64,000 nucleotides of DNA, from the NCBI GenBank assembly GCA_016715885.1, contig JADJXL010000020.1, positions 372,001 through 436,000 on the forward strand, read 5' to 3'. This DNA comes from Polyangiaceae bacterium. Lineage in GTDB: Bacteria; Myxococcota_A; Polyangia; Polyangiales; Polyangiaceae. The notes below the pieces were generated by a model. That model searched no databases and was not told where the DNA came from. It worked only from the letters and a program-made list of their open reading frames with translations. Position numbers and translations under genes: made by a program. Of this stretch, positions 34,608 to 46,232 are shown piece after piece (positions within the stretch are counted from its first letter, which is position 1; every line of letters begins with the position of its first letter).

Positions 34608-35459
34608 ATGACTTCATCGCCAGCTCGCTTCGTTCGCGCCGGTCTCACGGCGATATCGATTCTTGCTTTGTCGTTCGCTTCGATGGTCGGTTGCGAGGTC
34701 GGTAACTCCAACACCAATCCTCGTCCGCATTGTCCGCCTGATGCCGGGACGAATTGCGGCATCGTGACGACGGGAGGCTCCAACAGCGGCAGCTCGAGCG
34801 GCGATGGCGGCGCTGGCGGCTCGGCGGCGTCCAACGATGTCAGCGGAAACGTCGGCGTCTTGAATGACCTCGGTTTCTCGCAGGTCGCGCCCTACATCGG
34901 CGCTGCAACGATCTTCACCACATCGAACACGGGCTCCACGATCGACGCTCCTTACGGCGACATGATGCCCTCGTTCAGCCTGCCGTCCGTGATGAGCGGT
35001 GCGACCTGGTTTTTCGTGCAAGACCAAACGCTGGGAGCTACGGGGATTTTCTCGACGCATTCGGTGGTGAGCGTGCCCGTCAGTGGCGCAATCACGTTGC
35101 CCGTGGTCGATCGCCAAGTCATTGCCGCCATTGCTGGGAGTTTGCCCGCGCCGATCGCGATCGACGACTCGCGTGGTGTGATCGTGATGAAGATCGTTCG
35201 CAATGGGCAGCCGCTGTCTGGCGTGTCGCTGACGACACCTCTATCCGGCGCGACGATCGTGTACGACACCGGCGTTGGTTTGTACTCAAACCAAGTGCAA
35301 GAGACCGGCCCCGCAGGCGTGATTTTGGCGCTCAACGTGGACGGCCCGAGCGCGGCGGAGATTGTCGATCTGACCCTCACCGACATCGCGCAACAAGCGT
35401 TCTTCGTGCAAGTTCGCCTGCAAGCGGGTGCCGCTACGTTTGCCGGTTACGACCTTTGA
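34608..35459 (+). CDS. Hypothetical lipoprotein
   Basis: A 283-residue exported protein of unknown function. The signal ends ASMVGCEVG, a good lipobox, followed by a Cys-containing segment and a Gly/Ser linker (SGSSSGDGGAGGS) typical of this genome. The remaining ~200 residues are Thr/Val/Ser-rich and strand-like, with possible Ig-like or carboxypeptidase-regulatory character (GVSLTTPLSGATIVYDTG). It stands alone between lgt and the convergent hybrid kinase. Confidence 0.72.
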   Translation: MTSSPARFVRAGLTAISILALSFASMVGCEVGNSNTNPRPHCPPDAGTNCGIVTTGGSNSGSSSGDGGAGGSAASNDVSGNVGVLNDLGFSQVAPYIGAATIFTTSNTGSTIDAPYGDMMPSFSLPSVMSGATWFFVQDQTLGATGIFSTHSVVSVPVSGAITLPVVDRQVIAAIAGSLPAPIAIDDSRGVIVMKIVRNGQPLSGVSLTTPLSGATIVYDTGVGLYSNQVQETGPAGVILALNVDGPSAAEIVDLTLTDIAQQAFFVQVRLQAGAATFAGYDL

Positions 35460-35490
35460 ACCCCGGCGTCGATTCGAAGGCGCAGGCAGC

Positions 35491-37974
<2,484 letters not shown>

Positions 37975-38021
37975 CTGCGCGACATGCTACCGCCAAACTC
38001 TCGAACGTCGGCGAGAGATTG

Positions 38022-38897
38022 TCAGGACGTAGGCAACTGTTCGCTCTGCTTCCGAGCACGCGCGGCCCGAACTGTATTCTGCAAGAGACACGCAATCGTC
38101 ATCGGCCCGACGCCACCGGGCACGGGCGTGATGTACGACGCACGCTCCGCTGCGGCCGACGTATCCACATCGCCACAGAGTTTGCCGTTGGCATCGCGAT
38201 TCATGCCCACGTCGATCACGACGGCGCCGGGCTTGATCCAATCGCCGCCCACCATGCGAGCCCGCCCGACGGCAACCACGAGCACATCCGCTTCCCGACA
38301 AACCGCCGGCAAGTCGCGCGTGCGTGAATGAGCCATCGTCACGGTGGCATTCGCTGCGAGAAGCAGCATCGCCATAGGCTTTCCAACGATGTTGCTTCGC
38401 CCAACCACGACCGCGCGCGAGCCTTCGAGAGACACGCCCGATTCAGCAATGAGTCGCATGCATCCCGTGGGCGTGCATGGCACGAGCGCCGGCTTACCTG
38501 TCGACAGAAGTCCTGCATTGATCGGATGAAAACCATCCACGTCTTTCGATGGCACGATCGCCTCGATGACGCGCTCTTCGCGAATGTGCTTCGGCAGCGG
38601 CAATTGCACCAAAATGCCGTCCACCGAATCGTCCGCGCACAATGCCCGCACGCGCTCGAGCAGCTCCGCTTCGCTCGTGTCCGCAGCGAGACGATGAAGC
38701 CGCCCTCGCATACCGACCTCGTTCGACGCCTTTTCCTTGTTACGCGTGTACACGACGCTTGCCGGATCTTCCCCGACGAGCACCACGTCGAGCCCCGGAG
38801 GACGCCCGAATTCGCTCATGAACCGAGCAACGTCGGCACGAACTTCGTCGCGAACCTTTTGAGCCAAAACTTTCCCGTCGAGGATGCGTGCAGTCAT
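38022..38897 (-). CDS. folD: Bifunctional methylene-THF dehydrogenase / cyclohydrolase
   Basis: A 291-residue FolD of normal length. The substrate-site motif is VVYTRNKEKA (catalytic Lys), the folate region VDGILVQLPLPKHI, and the C-terminal signature PVPGGVGPMT. The NADP-binding half has VVVGRSNIVGKPMAMLL. It interconverts 5,10-methylene-, methenyl- and 10-formyl-THF, supplying one-carbon units. It precedes the hybrid kinase by 47 bp on the same strand, so the two may be co-transcribed. Confidence 0.96.
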   Translation of the reverse strand: MTARILDGKVLAQKVRDEVRADVARFMSEFGRPPGLDVVLVGEDPASVVYTRNKEKASNEVGMRGRLHRLAADTSEAELLERVRALCADDSVDGILVQLPLPKHIREERVIEAIVPSKDVDGFHPINAGLLSTGKPALVPCTPTGCMRLIAESGVSLEGSRAVVVGRSNIVGKPMAMLLLAANATVTMAHSRTRDLPAVCREADVLVVAVGRARMVGGDWIKPGAVVIDVGMNRDANGKLCGDVDTSAAAERASYITPVPGGVGPMTIACLLQNTVRAARARKQSEQLPTS

Positions 38898-38994
38898 GGG
38901 CGCGCAACGTAGTCGAAGCTCGCGCGACGCGCCGCACGAGCCTTGTAGCTGTGCGATATCATTCAGGAATTACCCAATGACCAATCGTCGACTT

Positions 38995-39888
38995 TTACGA
39001 ATAGTCCGCAATGATCTCCCAACATGCCTGAGCGAATTCGCCATAAAGCGATCGGTCGAGCGTGGGCATGGGACCACTCATGAGCCCGCTGTGCTGCGCA
39101 AACAAAGGCTCCAGCGCCGACTCGATCTTGCTCGCCGTCTCCAGCCACAAGAAGTCCTCGATGGCCGCGCAGATTTGCCCGCGAATCAACGTGGGCACCT
39201 CGCGCAAGTGCACTTGGCCCTTCATTCGACGCGATATCAGCATCGCGATGTTGTCCGCATGCTCCGGCCACGCGCGCAGCGCCGCGTGAAATGTCGAGCC
39301 CACCAGCCGCAAGATTTCCTGCGCCAACTTGCGTACCCGCGGACGCTGCACGCGCTCCTCGTGCTCCGCAACCATCCGCAAATACGCATCGTCGAACGCC
39401 ATCAGCAGGTCCTGCGTCAGCATGTCCTGTGACTCGTGCGTCAACTTGAGCCCTGCAATCTGCGCCAAGAACATGTCTCGCAACACACCCAGGCGCGACA
39501 TGATCGTTCCTTCGGGCGTCGTATCGAGAATCGCCGCGAGCGGATCGATCAAGTGATGGCCAAACGTCGTGAGCACTCGATCCAGAATGCGCTTTTGGTG
39601 TTGCTCGCGCGCGAGCACGTTGAGCGCACGCGTGAGGACACTCGAGTTCGGCGCGTCGACGTAGACCTCGCCAGCGCCAGTGCCGTAGTCGTAGAGCCTC
39701 AGCGAGTTCAGCATTTCGCGGAAAGCTTCGATGTTTTCCGCCGTGCCGCCCTCTTCACCGTAGACGCGAATGACGAGACCCGAGCCTGCCTGCGACAAGA
39801 ACAAGCGCTGAATCTCCGCCTCCACATCCTGCGCCGTTATCAGCGGGGGAAGGGCAGCAGATGGCTTCTTCTCAACCGGCGGCATCAC
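38995..39888 (-). CDS. Hypothetical helical protein (297 aa)
   Basis: Function not recognised. Mostly alpha-helical and soluble, with no signal peptide. The N-terminal ~110 residues include short hydrophobic strands (SGLVIRVYG, GEVYVDAP) and a charged helix; the rest is long helices with many Arg/Glu/Leu residues (VRKLAQEILRLVG). It could be a scaffold or nucleic-acid-associated protein. It is 57 bp upstream of nothing on its strand except the next gene (39946-40539), which also lacks a recognised function, so the two may form a small pair. Confidence 0.7.
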   Translation of the reverse strand: MMPPVEKKPSAALPPLITAQDVEAEIQRLFLSQAGSGLVIRVYGEEGGTAENIEAFREMLNSLRLYDYGTGAGEVYVDAPNSSVLTRALNVLAREQHQKRILDRVLTTFGHHLIDPLAAILDTTPEGTIMSRLGVLRDMFLAQIAGLKLTHESQDMLTQDLLMAFDDAYLRMVAEHEERVQRPRVRKLAQEILRLVGSTFHAALRAWPEHADNIAMLISRRMKGQVHLREVPTLIRGQICAAIEDFLWLETASKIESALEPLFAQHSGLMSGPMPTLDRSLYGEFAQACWEIIADYS

Positions 39889-39945
39889 GATCCTTTCATC
39901 TCCACGGAAAAATGATTCCCCATCAGGAATTGCAGCATCGAACGA

Positions 39946-40539
39946 TCACTCGCGCACCAGCAGCCGTGCCGCAAAATCTCGAAGCTGCGTAGGCGTCGCG
40001 CGGTCTTGCACGATGTGGCGAATTTCGACCTGCACATCACGCAATTCCGTCGGCCTGAGCCACTGGAGCGCAAGCCGCGTCGTGTAGTGCATGTTCTTCA
40101 CGAGCACCGCACGAACGATACCTGTAGCAGGAAATGAAAGTGACACCTCGATTGGCGCGAGCCCATGTACTGCAGCTCCCTCTTCGAGCGCATCATCGAA
40201 CTTGCTCCGTTTCCACTCGAGAACCTCGTGGAACATGTGCCCCGCTTCGGGTGCGTACGTGCAGAGAGCATCCGGGAGCGTGATCGCGAAGCATGCTTGC
40301 GCGTCGAGACCCACGCGAGCTCCTGAATCGAGCTCCACGAGAGGAAAGAAACGCGTGGCAAAAATGGCTTCGCCGCCGCCCCCTTCAACGAGTTCGCGAA
40401 TTCGCGCTTCGACCGGCCCGTGCATCGCGCCGAGTGTCGCATGAAAAGACACCGGGGCATGCATGCGTATTTCGTGCCACTCGCAACATTTCGTCGCCCA
40501 CGCCTCGGTTTCCTGCGCACGCACGTTCGACAACTCCAT
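39946..40539 (-). CDS. Hypothetical protein (197 aa)
   Basis: Unknown function. The ATG at 40539 (MELSNVRAQETEAW) is preferred because the longer frame upstream overlaps the divergent SLT-M16 gene at 40575. The body is a mix of strands and helices (RFFPLVELDSGARVGLDAQAC, EVSLSFPATGIVRAVLV), suggesting a compact alpha/beta domain. No signal peptide or catalytic motif is visible. It reads in the same direction as the helical protein and divergently from the transglycosylase fusion, with only ~35 bp between starts. Confidence 0.65.
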   Translation of the reverse strand: MELSNVRAQETEAWATKCCEWHEIRMHAPVSFHATLGAMHGPVEARIRELVEGGGGEAIFATRFFPLVELDSGARVGLDAQACFAITLPDALCTYAPEAGHMFHEVLEWKRSKFDDALEEGAAVHGLAPIEVSLSFPATGIVRAVLVKNMHYTTRLALQWLRPTELRDVQVEIRHIVQDRATPTQLRDFAARLLVRE

Positions 40540-40574
40540 CGCAGCGCTTCCCAGCCGCGAGAAGTTAGCCAACA

Positions 40575-43265
40575 ATGATGACGATGAAGCCGATTGCACG
40601 ACGTCACTTGATGCTCGCGGGGGCAAGCCTCGTGGGCATCGCTGCGATCGTCGTGCCGCTTCGATCGCCGTCGCTGCGCACGTCGCTTTCCGCGGCATAT
40701 CGCGCGTTTCGGGATCCGGCGCTCGTCGAACGCAGCCCCATCACGGCGACGTACGAACCGTCGGGATCGCTGCCGCGGATTGATGAAAATCGGCTGCTCG
40801 ATGCTGCGATCGCGCGCGATTTCGAGAAGGCGACGAACGAAGACCTCGACAATCCCGAAAGCGGCACGCTCTCGGCGCTCGCGATGCCCGACCTGCGCAT
40901 CCCGATCACGCGTCGAACCATGCGTTTTGTGAAGTTTTTCTCACGAAACGACACGGGACGAACCATGTTCGGGGAACGCTTCGCACGCGGCGGGAAGTAT
41001 CGTCCCATCATCGAACACGCCTTGCGGGAAGCAGGTTTGCCCGAGGATCTCGTGTGGCTCGCGGCGATCGAGAGCGGTTTCGATCCGCGTGCGACGTCTC
41101 CGGCCGGGGCGGTTGGTCTTTTTCAGTTCATGCCCGAAACAGGCGCACTTTACGGCCTCGAACAATCACAGTGGGTCGACGAACGACGCAGCATCACGCG
41201 ATCGACGACGGCGGCCGTCGCGCATCTGCGGGATCTCTACGAACGGTTCCGTCGCTGGGATCTCGCGCTTGCTGCGTACAACTCAGGCGTCGAAACCGTT
41301 TTGCGCGGGATGCAGCGCGCTGCCGAAGCACGACCCAAGGGCGCCCCTGCGACGCCGATCGGGTTTGCCGAGCTTGCCCAGCAGAAGCTTTTGCCCGAAG
41401 AAACGATGAACTACGTGCCGCAAATCGTCGCGTTTGCGATTGTCGCGAACAACCGCGCACGGTTTGGCCTGGACATGTTTCACCCCGATCCATCGCTCGA
41501 ACTTGGCGAGATCGCGGTTCCCGAAGGCACGCGCCTACGCACGATCGCCCGAGCCGCAGGGATCTCGACGCATTTGGTGCGCGAGTACAACCCGGAGCTC
41601 TTGCGTGATCGCACGCCGACGTACGGCGGCGACTACATCATTCATTTGCCTGGCGAACGTATCCAACAAACGCTCGCAGCGTTCCCCGCGTACCTCGAAC
41701 ACGAACGAGTGGACGATCCAAACGCGGATCGCGCGACCGAGCATGCCTCCGCGCTTGCGGTTCCGCGCATACCCACCGACGAAACGGACGACGATGGCGC
41801 GGCACCACTGCCGCCGCGGCCTTCGCCGATCGGGAAAAATCGCCTCCCGGCGTTCATTCTACCAGGACAAACACCAAGCGGGCTCGACATGTCGGGTCTT
41901 GGGGCACTCGGCGCGAAGTTGCCCGCGGTTTACATCGGCGGAGACATTGGTTGGCAGCGGCAAGAAGCGGGTGATCCGCTGTCCGTGCTCGCGGTGAACG
42001 ATCGCGCGGCGCAGACGGCAGCCAAGGGCCTGAACGCTGCGGCGATCCAGAAGCAGCTCGGCATCGTTGCTACACCAACGAAGGCGTCGCTCGAGGATCC
42101 TTTCGAGAAGTTTGTCCTACAAAACGGCGTAATCGTACGGCTTCGAACGGATGCATCGGCTCCACGTGTTGCGATCACGGTGCGTATTGCGGAGGAGCAG
42201 GCGGGTGCCGTCGTGGGTGTATCCGATGGGCTCGATCAGCTCGGCACGGGCGAAGTGCGGCACACGATCACGGTGAGCAAGCGCGACGTGGATCTCGGCT
42301 TCGAGCTTGCTGCGGGTCGTTTGCGCTTGTTGCTGGGCGAAGCGACGGGTGCGCCGCTCGCGAGCTTGCGGCGTTTGTCCGCGCTTCCGCGGCGTCGTGC
42401 GCTGGAGCAGGCGCCGTATGGTCCGGCGTGGCTGACGCTTGGTGATGCGCTGTTTCCGCCGGGTCATCCGCTCGAGGGGCGTGTGCTCGGTGCACGTGAG
42501 GATGCGTCGGTCACGCGCGACCTCTTCCTTGCGGAATCGTTTGCGTTCGAACGATCTCCGAATCGCGCTACGATTACGGTGATTGGCGACGTGTCGCGCA
42601 AGCGCGTGCAAGAGCTATGCGATCGGCTGCTCATTTCGATGCCTACCGGAGCGGCTGGGGATGTCGGGTTGCACCCGCGCGAAGAGCGTTTGGTCGTCGA
42701 GCAGAACGTGCCCAATGTTCGGGCGCTGTATGGATGGATTGCGCCCGGCGAAGAAAACGTGAAATTGCACGCGGCGATGCGCGTGGCGATGTGGATTCTT
42801 TCGAGCTCCAAGGGTGGGCGATTGGATCGAGCGCTCGTGGAAAAGGGTTATGCGTCCGAGGTGAAGGCGCAGCTCGATGCGGGCAGTCGAGCGAGCGTGG
42901 CGGTGATCGACGTCATGCCGGCCATTCCACACGACGTTGCGGCGGTCGAAGCGCGTCTCGATGCGGAGATCGATGCATTCGTGGAGAGTGGGCCGACGGG
43001 CGTGGAAATCGCTTATGCGGTGGCGCATTTGAAGGCGGGCTTGAAGAAGGAATTGGCGAGTCAGGGCGGGGAAATCGCATACAACGCGCCGAAATTCGCG
43101 AACAGCGCGCGTATTCGTGAAGCATTCGGCCCAGGGACGACGGACGCGATTGTGGCCGAGCTCGACAAGATGAGCGTGCAAACGGTGAAGCTGGCGCTGA
43201 AACAGACGCTCGTGCGGCATCATCGCGTGGTGGTGACGACGATGCCGAAGGGGGCGGGGCAATGA
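40575..43265 (+). CDS. Lytic transglycosylase (SLT) fused to a degenerate M16 peptidase
   Basis: An 896-residue envelope protein. A signal-anchor (residues ~10-30) is followed by an MltD-type transglycosylase domain with Glu166 in WLAAIESGFD and the GLFQFMPETG and AAYNSG motifs (~140-270). A LysM-like segment (~330-385, YNPELLRDRTPTYGGDYIIHLPG) and a proline-rich linker follow. The C-terminal half (~530-890) resembles an M16 (pitrilysin-type) peptidase half, e.g. FVLQNGVIVRLRTD and NVRALYGWIAPG, but no HxxEH zinc motif is seen. Fusion of wall-cleaving and peptidase-like folds is unusual. Divergent from the unknown 39946-40539 gene. Confidence 0.87.
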   Translation: MMTMKPIARRHLMLAGASLVGIAAIVVPLRSPSLRTSLSAAYRAFRDPALVERSPITATYEPSGSLPRIDENRLLDAAIARDFEKATNEDLDNPESGTLSALAMPDLRIPITRRTMRFVKFFSRNDTGRTMFGERFARGGKYRPIIEHALREAGLPEDLVWLAAIESGFDPRATSPAGAVGLFQFMPETGALYGLEQSQWVDERRSITRSTTAAVAHLRDLYERFRRWDLALAAYNSGVETVLRGMQRAAEARPKGAPATPIGFAELAQQKLLPEETMNYVPQIVAFAIVANNRARFGLDMFHPDPSLELGEIAVPEGTRLRTIARAAGISTHLVREYNPELLRDRTPTYGGDYIIHLPGERIQQTLAAFPAYLEHERVDDPNADRATEHASALAVPRIPTDETDDDGAAPLPPRPSPIGKNRLPAFILPGQTPSGLDMSGLGALGAKLPAVYIGGDIGWQRQEAGDPLSVLAVNDRAAQTAAKGLNAAAIQKQLGIVATPTKASLEDPFEKFVLQNGVIVRLRTDASAPRVAITVRIAEEQAGAVVGVSDGLDQLGTGEVRHTITVSKRDVDLGFELAAGRLRLLLGEATGAPLASLRRLSALPRRRALEQAPYGPAWLTLGDALFPPGHPLEGRVLGAREDASVTRDLFLAESFAFERSPNRATITVIGDVSRKRVQELCDRLLISMPTGAAGDVGLHPREERLVVEQNVPNVRALYGWIAPGEENVKLHAAMRVAMWILSSSKGGRLDRALVEKGYASEVKAQLDAGSRASVAVIDVMPAIPHDVAAVEARLDAEIDAFVESGPTGVEIAYAVAHLKAGLKKELASQGGEIAYNAPKFANSARIREAFGPGTTDAIVAELDKMSVQTVKLALKQTLVRHHRVVVTTMPKGAGQ

Positions 43266-43298
43266 TCTGGGGTTTGTTACTCCTGCTTCGTTCGCAAT

Positions 43299-46085
43299 TC
43301 AATCACACCTGAAACTACTCTCCACGCACGTCGTCCGGCCAACCGCGATGCGCGGTTTGTCCTCGGAAAAAGTTCGCGACGTATCGATCCGAAACACCAC
43401 ATTGCGCGGCGCTGCGACTTTGCTCCCCGTCGGCACTTCCACCTTCGTGGCCTTCTTCCATCGCTCGAGGTTCGGCAAATTGAAGATGCTCGAAAAGCTG
43501 TCGCTCGTTCCTTTGTCAATCTTCATCGTTCGCCATTGAAAGAATGCGTCTCCCCAGAAGTTATCGGACGGAGCAACGACGTGCAGTTTTTCCCGTTCGC
43601 CTTCCTTGCACTTCGCGCAATTCGTCCTGAATGCGTAAGCCAGCCCATTTCCAATGGGCATTGCATCCGCAACGATGCTCGTCGTCGCCCGGAATTCATG
43701 CGTGCCGACGCGAATGAATCCACGGTCCTCTTCCACGTGAAGTCGGCCATCCGGAAGCGGATCCACCGTTTGTGCCGTCATGTCACGCCAAACGCGCCGG
43801 CCATCCTCGTCCGGCGCTCCAATGCAACGCTCCAGCATGTACGTCATCCCCGTCGAACGCCAATCGAGCAACAAATGCGCTGCGCTGTGATGGGGAATGG
43901 CTGCACATCCTGATTTCCATACGAGCAAGTTTTTCACGACTCCGCCTTGCGGCTCCGGGTTCGTATCGACGTACTTCACGCCAGGCTCAATTTCGACGAC
44001 GGGCAACGCGTCCACATCGAGATCGACCATCTCCAGCGTTTTTCGCGGTGGCGTTTGACGAAGCGCAAGCTTTTCCACCGGATTGTTTGCCACGGTCGGC
44101 AACGAAATTGTATTGGCTCGTCGAATGAATTGCCGCATCTCGAGCTCAGGCGCGGGCGCAGGGGCAAGCGATTCCATGTAGGCCACCATGGCTGCGCGCT
44201 GATCGGCATTCAAGTGCTTCGCATGACCCATTTTATCGTCCGCTTTTGCCAAAAGCTCATCCAGTGACTTGTAACGACCGTCGTGGAAATACGGTGCGCT
44301 GCCTGCAATCGACATCAATGACGGCGTATCGAAGGACATTCTTGCTTCCAGCGCCCGACCCGTTCCAATATCGTGCCTCTCTCGATCCGTGCCGCCTTCC
44401 GCATGACAAAAACCACACCCTTGAGCGACATCGTGAAAAAGTTCCCGACCCTTCGTAATCAATTCTTTGGACGCGAGGTTTGGCGTGGCCACGGGCGCCT
44501 TCATGCGCGAAATGTACGTGACTAGCGCATCCAAATCGGCGCGATCCTTCGTGTCGAATCCCTGGCCTCCCAGGCGCGAAACCGTATGCGTCAGATGATT
44601 TTGCACACTCCCATGATCCCCGAACCAACCATAAGGCGCTGCATTCGGAAGACGTCCAGCAAGCGAAATGGTTTGGCGCGGTCCATCCGGCGTCGACCAA
44701 GTAAAACCATCCTCCCGGCCATCCGGATGACAACTGGCACACGCCCGGCCATCCCTTGAAATGCGCGGTTCGAACGGATCGTGAAACATTCGGCGCCCAC
44801 GCTCGAATGCTTCGTCCACTTCGCCCGAAGGACGTGATAACGCAATCGTGACGGGCTTTGCGTCGTATTCGTCGACGGACACGATGCTCACCGCGCGATC
44901 GAATTGCGACATGACGACCGCCGTGCGATCGAGCACCGCGAGCCCCAGCGGCCCCCGCGGTAGCTGCACGCGACGCCGAATGAATTGCGCCGCATTTTGC
45001 GCACGACCGTCCAATTCGACCAGCTCATCCGAGCCCAAACACGTAACGAAAAGCCGATCGCCCACCGCTGCCGCAGCCCGCGGCAACATGCACTCGAGAC
45101 TGTGATTATTGGCTAGAGGAATTGGAATGTTGATTTCTTTTTTGGCCACGAGATCCACGACACCGACGAACGGTTTGATGGGATTTTCCGCGCCACCATA
45201 AGCCGTCGTAATCTTTGGCTCGCCCGGATCGACCGCAACCATGGGCGCAAATAGGCGCCCGCGTTCATTCATGGCCAGCGCAAATGCTTGCCCTCCCAGA
45301 ACGGGATCGCCTTCCGACACATGACCAAAGGAACGAATGCGCTTGTTCGACAGCGTATTGACTTTGTCCACCGCGCCCGATTCGAGCTCCACGACGCTGA
45401 TGTCCGCAGACACCACGTGGCTCACGAATGCATGCCCTCCGGAAACCACGACCGCCCGCGGATCCCGCGCAAGATTGACAACTCGCTCGACCTCGAACGA
45501 ATTCGTATCGATGATGCCCAAAGCATGCCCATAACCACTCGTCACGACGATTCGCTCTGCATCGTTCGTCACGACCGACGCCAATCCCACGGGCTCGCTC
45601 GCCACATCCACGCGACACCGCGTTTCGAGCTCCCCAGACGCGTCGTCCTTTGCCTCCAGCAGCAGCACTTCATTTCGGTCCCGCAATGCCACGGCAAGCC
45701 GTCCATCCGACAAGAACACCAATGCCGAAGGTGATCCCGGAAGCGGCGTAACACCCGTTTCGTCACGTTTGTCCAGGTCAATCGTATGTATGGCGCCATC
45801 GTCCTCGTTCGCGACGAATGCGAGTGTCTTCTGGCCGCGCTTGGCAAGCACGACGCGATCACCGCGGCCCGCCTGCATGGGCCGCAATGCGGCTTCACGA
45901 CGCGCAGCACACGGACTTGCATTCGATGGAGCAGCCAGCACGCCTTCATGCGCGATTGACGTAGGCTCCGCAGCGCTCGGCAAAGGCGCCGAATACGATC
46001 GCGGCGAAGCGGTAGGAGCGCTCCCGCAGCCAGCAAGAATCGACAGAGACGATGCGGCAAAAATGAGCGAACGGCGACGTGACAT
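43299..46085 (-). CDS. Beta-propeller / dihaem cytochrome c peroxidase-like lipoprotein
   Basis: A 928-residue exported protein. The signal ends ILAGCGSAP (lipobox). The N-terminal ~450 residues are YVTN/NHL-type propeller blades (FVANEDDGAIHTIDL, TSGYGHALGIIDTN). Two CxxCH haem motifs follow, CASCH and CGFCH, in the arrangement of dihaem cytochrome c peroxidase/MauG-like proteins, with SPAYFHDG-like APYFHDGRYKSLDELL. The C-terminal ~250 residues are unassigned, with further cysteines including CAKC. The ATG at 46085 has GGAGG six bases upstream. Likely an envelope redox enzyme. Confidence 0.82.
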   Translation of the reverse strand: MSRRRSLIFAASSLSILAGCGSAPTASPRSYSAPLPSAAEPTSIAHEGVLAAPSNASPCAARREAALRPMQAGRGDRVVLAKRGQKTLAFVANEDDGAIHTIDLDKRDETGVTPLPGSPSALVFLSDGRLAVALRDRNEVLLLEAKDDASGELETRCRVDVASEPVGLASVVTNDAERIVVTSGYGHALGIIDTNSFEVERVVNLARDPRAVVVSGGHAFVSHVVSADISVVELESGAVDKVNTLSNKRIRSFGHVSEGDPVLGGQAFALAMNERGRLFAPMVAVDPGEPKITTAYGGAENPIKPFVGVVDLVAKKEINIPIPLANNHSLECMLPRAAAAVGDRLFVTCLGSDELVELDGRAQNAAQFIRRRVQLPRGPLGLAVLDRTAVVMSQFDRAVSIVSVDEYDAKPVTIALSRPSGEVDEAFERGRRMFHDPFEPRISRDGRACASCHPDGREDGFTWSTPDGPRQTISLAGRLPNAAPYGWFGDHGSVQNHLTHTVSRLGGQGFDTKDRADLDALVTYISRMKAPVATPNLASKELITKGRELFHDVAQGCGFCHAEGGTDRERHDIGTGRALEARMSFDTPSLMSIAGSAPYFHDGRYKSLDELLAKADDKMGHAKHLNADQRAAMVAYMESLAPAPAPELEMRQFIRRANTISLPTVANNPVEKLALRQTPPRKTLEMVDLDVDALPVVEIEPGVKYVDTNPEPQGGVVKNLLVWKSGCAAIPHHSAAHLLLDWRSTGMTYMLERCIGAPDEDGRRVWRDMTAQTVDPLPDGRLHVEEDRGFIRVGTHEFRATTSIVADAMPIGNGLAYAFRTNCAKCKEGEREKLHVVAPSDNFWGDAFFQWRTMKIDKGTSDSFSSIFNLPNLERWKKATKVEVPTGSKVAAPRNVVFRIDTSRTFSEDKPRIAVGRTTCVESSFRCD

Positions 46086-46232
46086 GCGAGCCTCCACGAT
46101 GACGGCCCGCGTCTGGCACGAACCGATCCAAGCGGGAATCAGCGCAATACCTGCAATTGCGGAAGGTGGAGCGTTCGACGAGTGACACGGCGCGTGGGCG
46201 ACGAACCACACGGCGCGTGAATGCTTTTCAGG

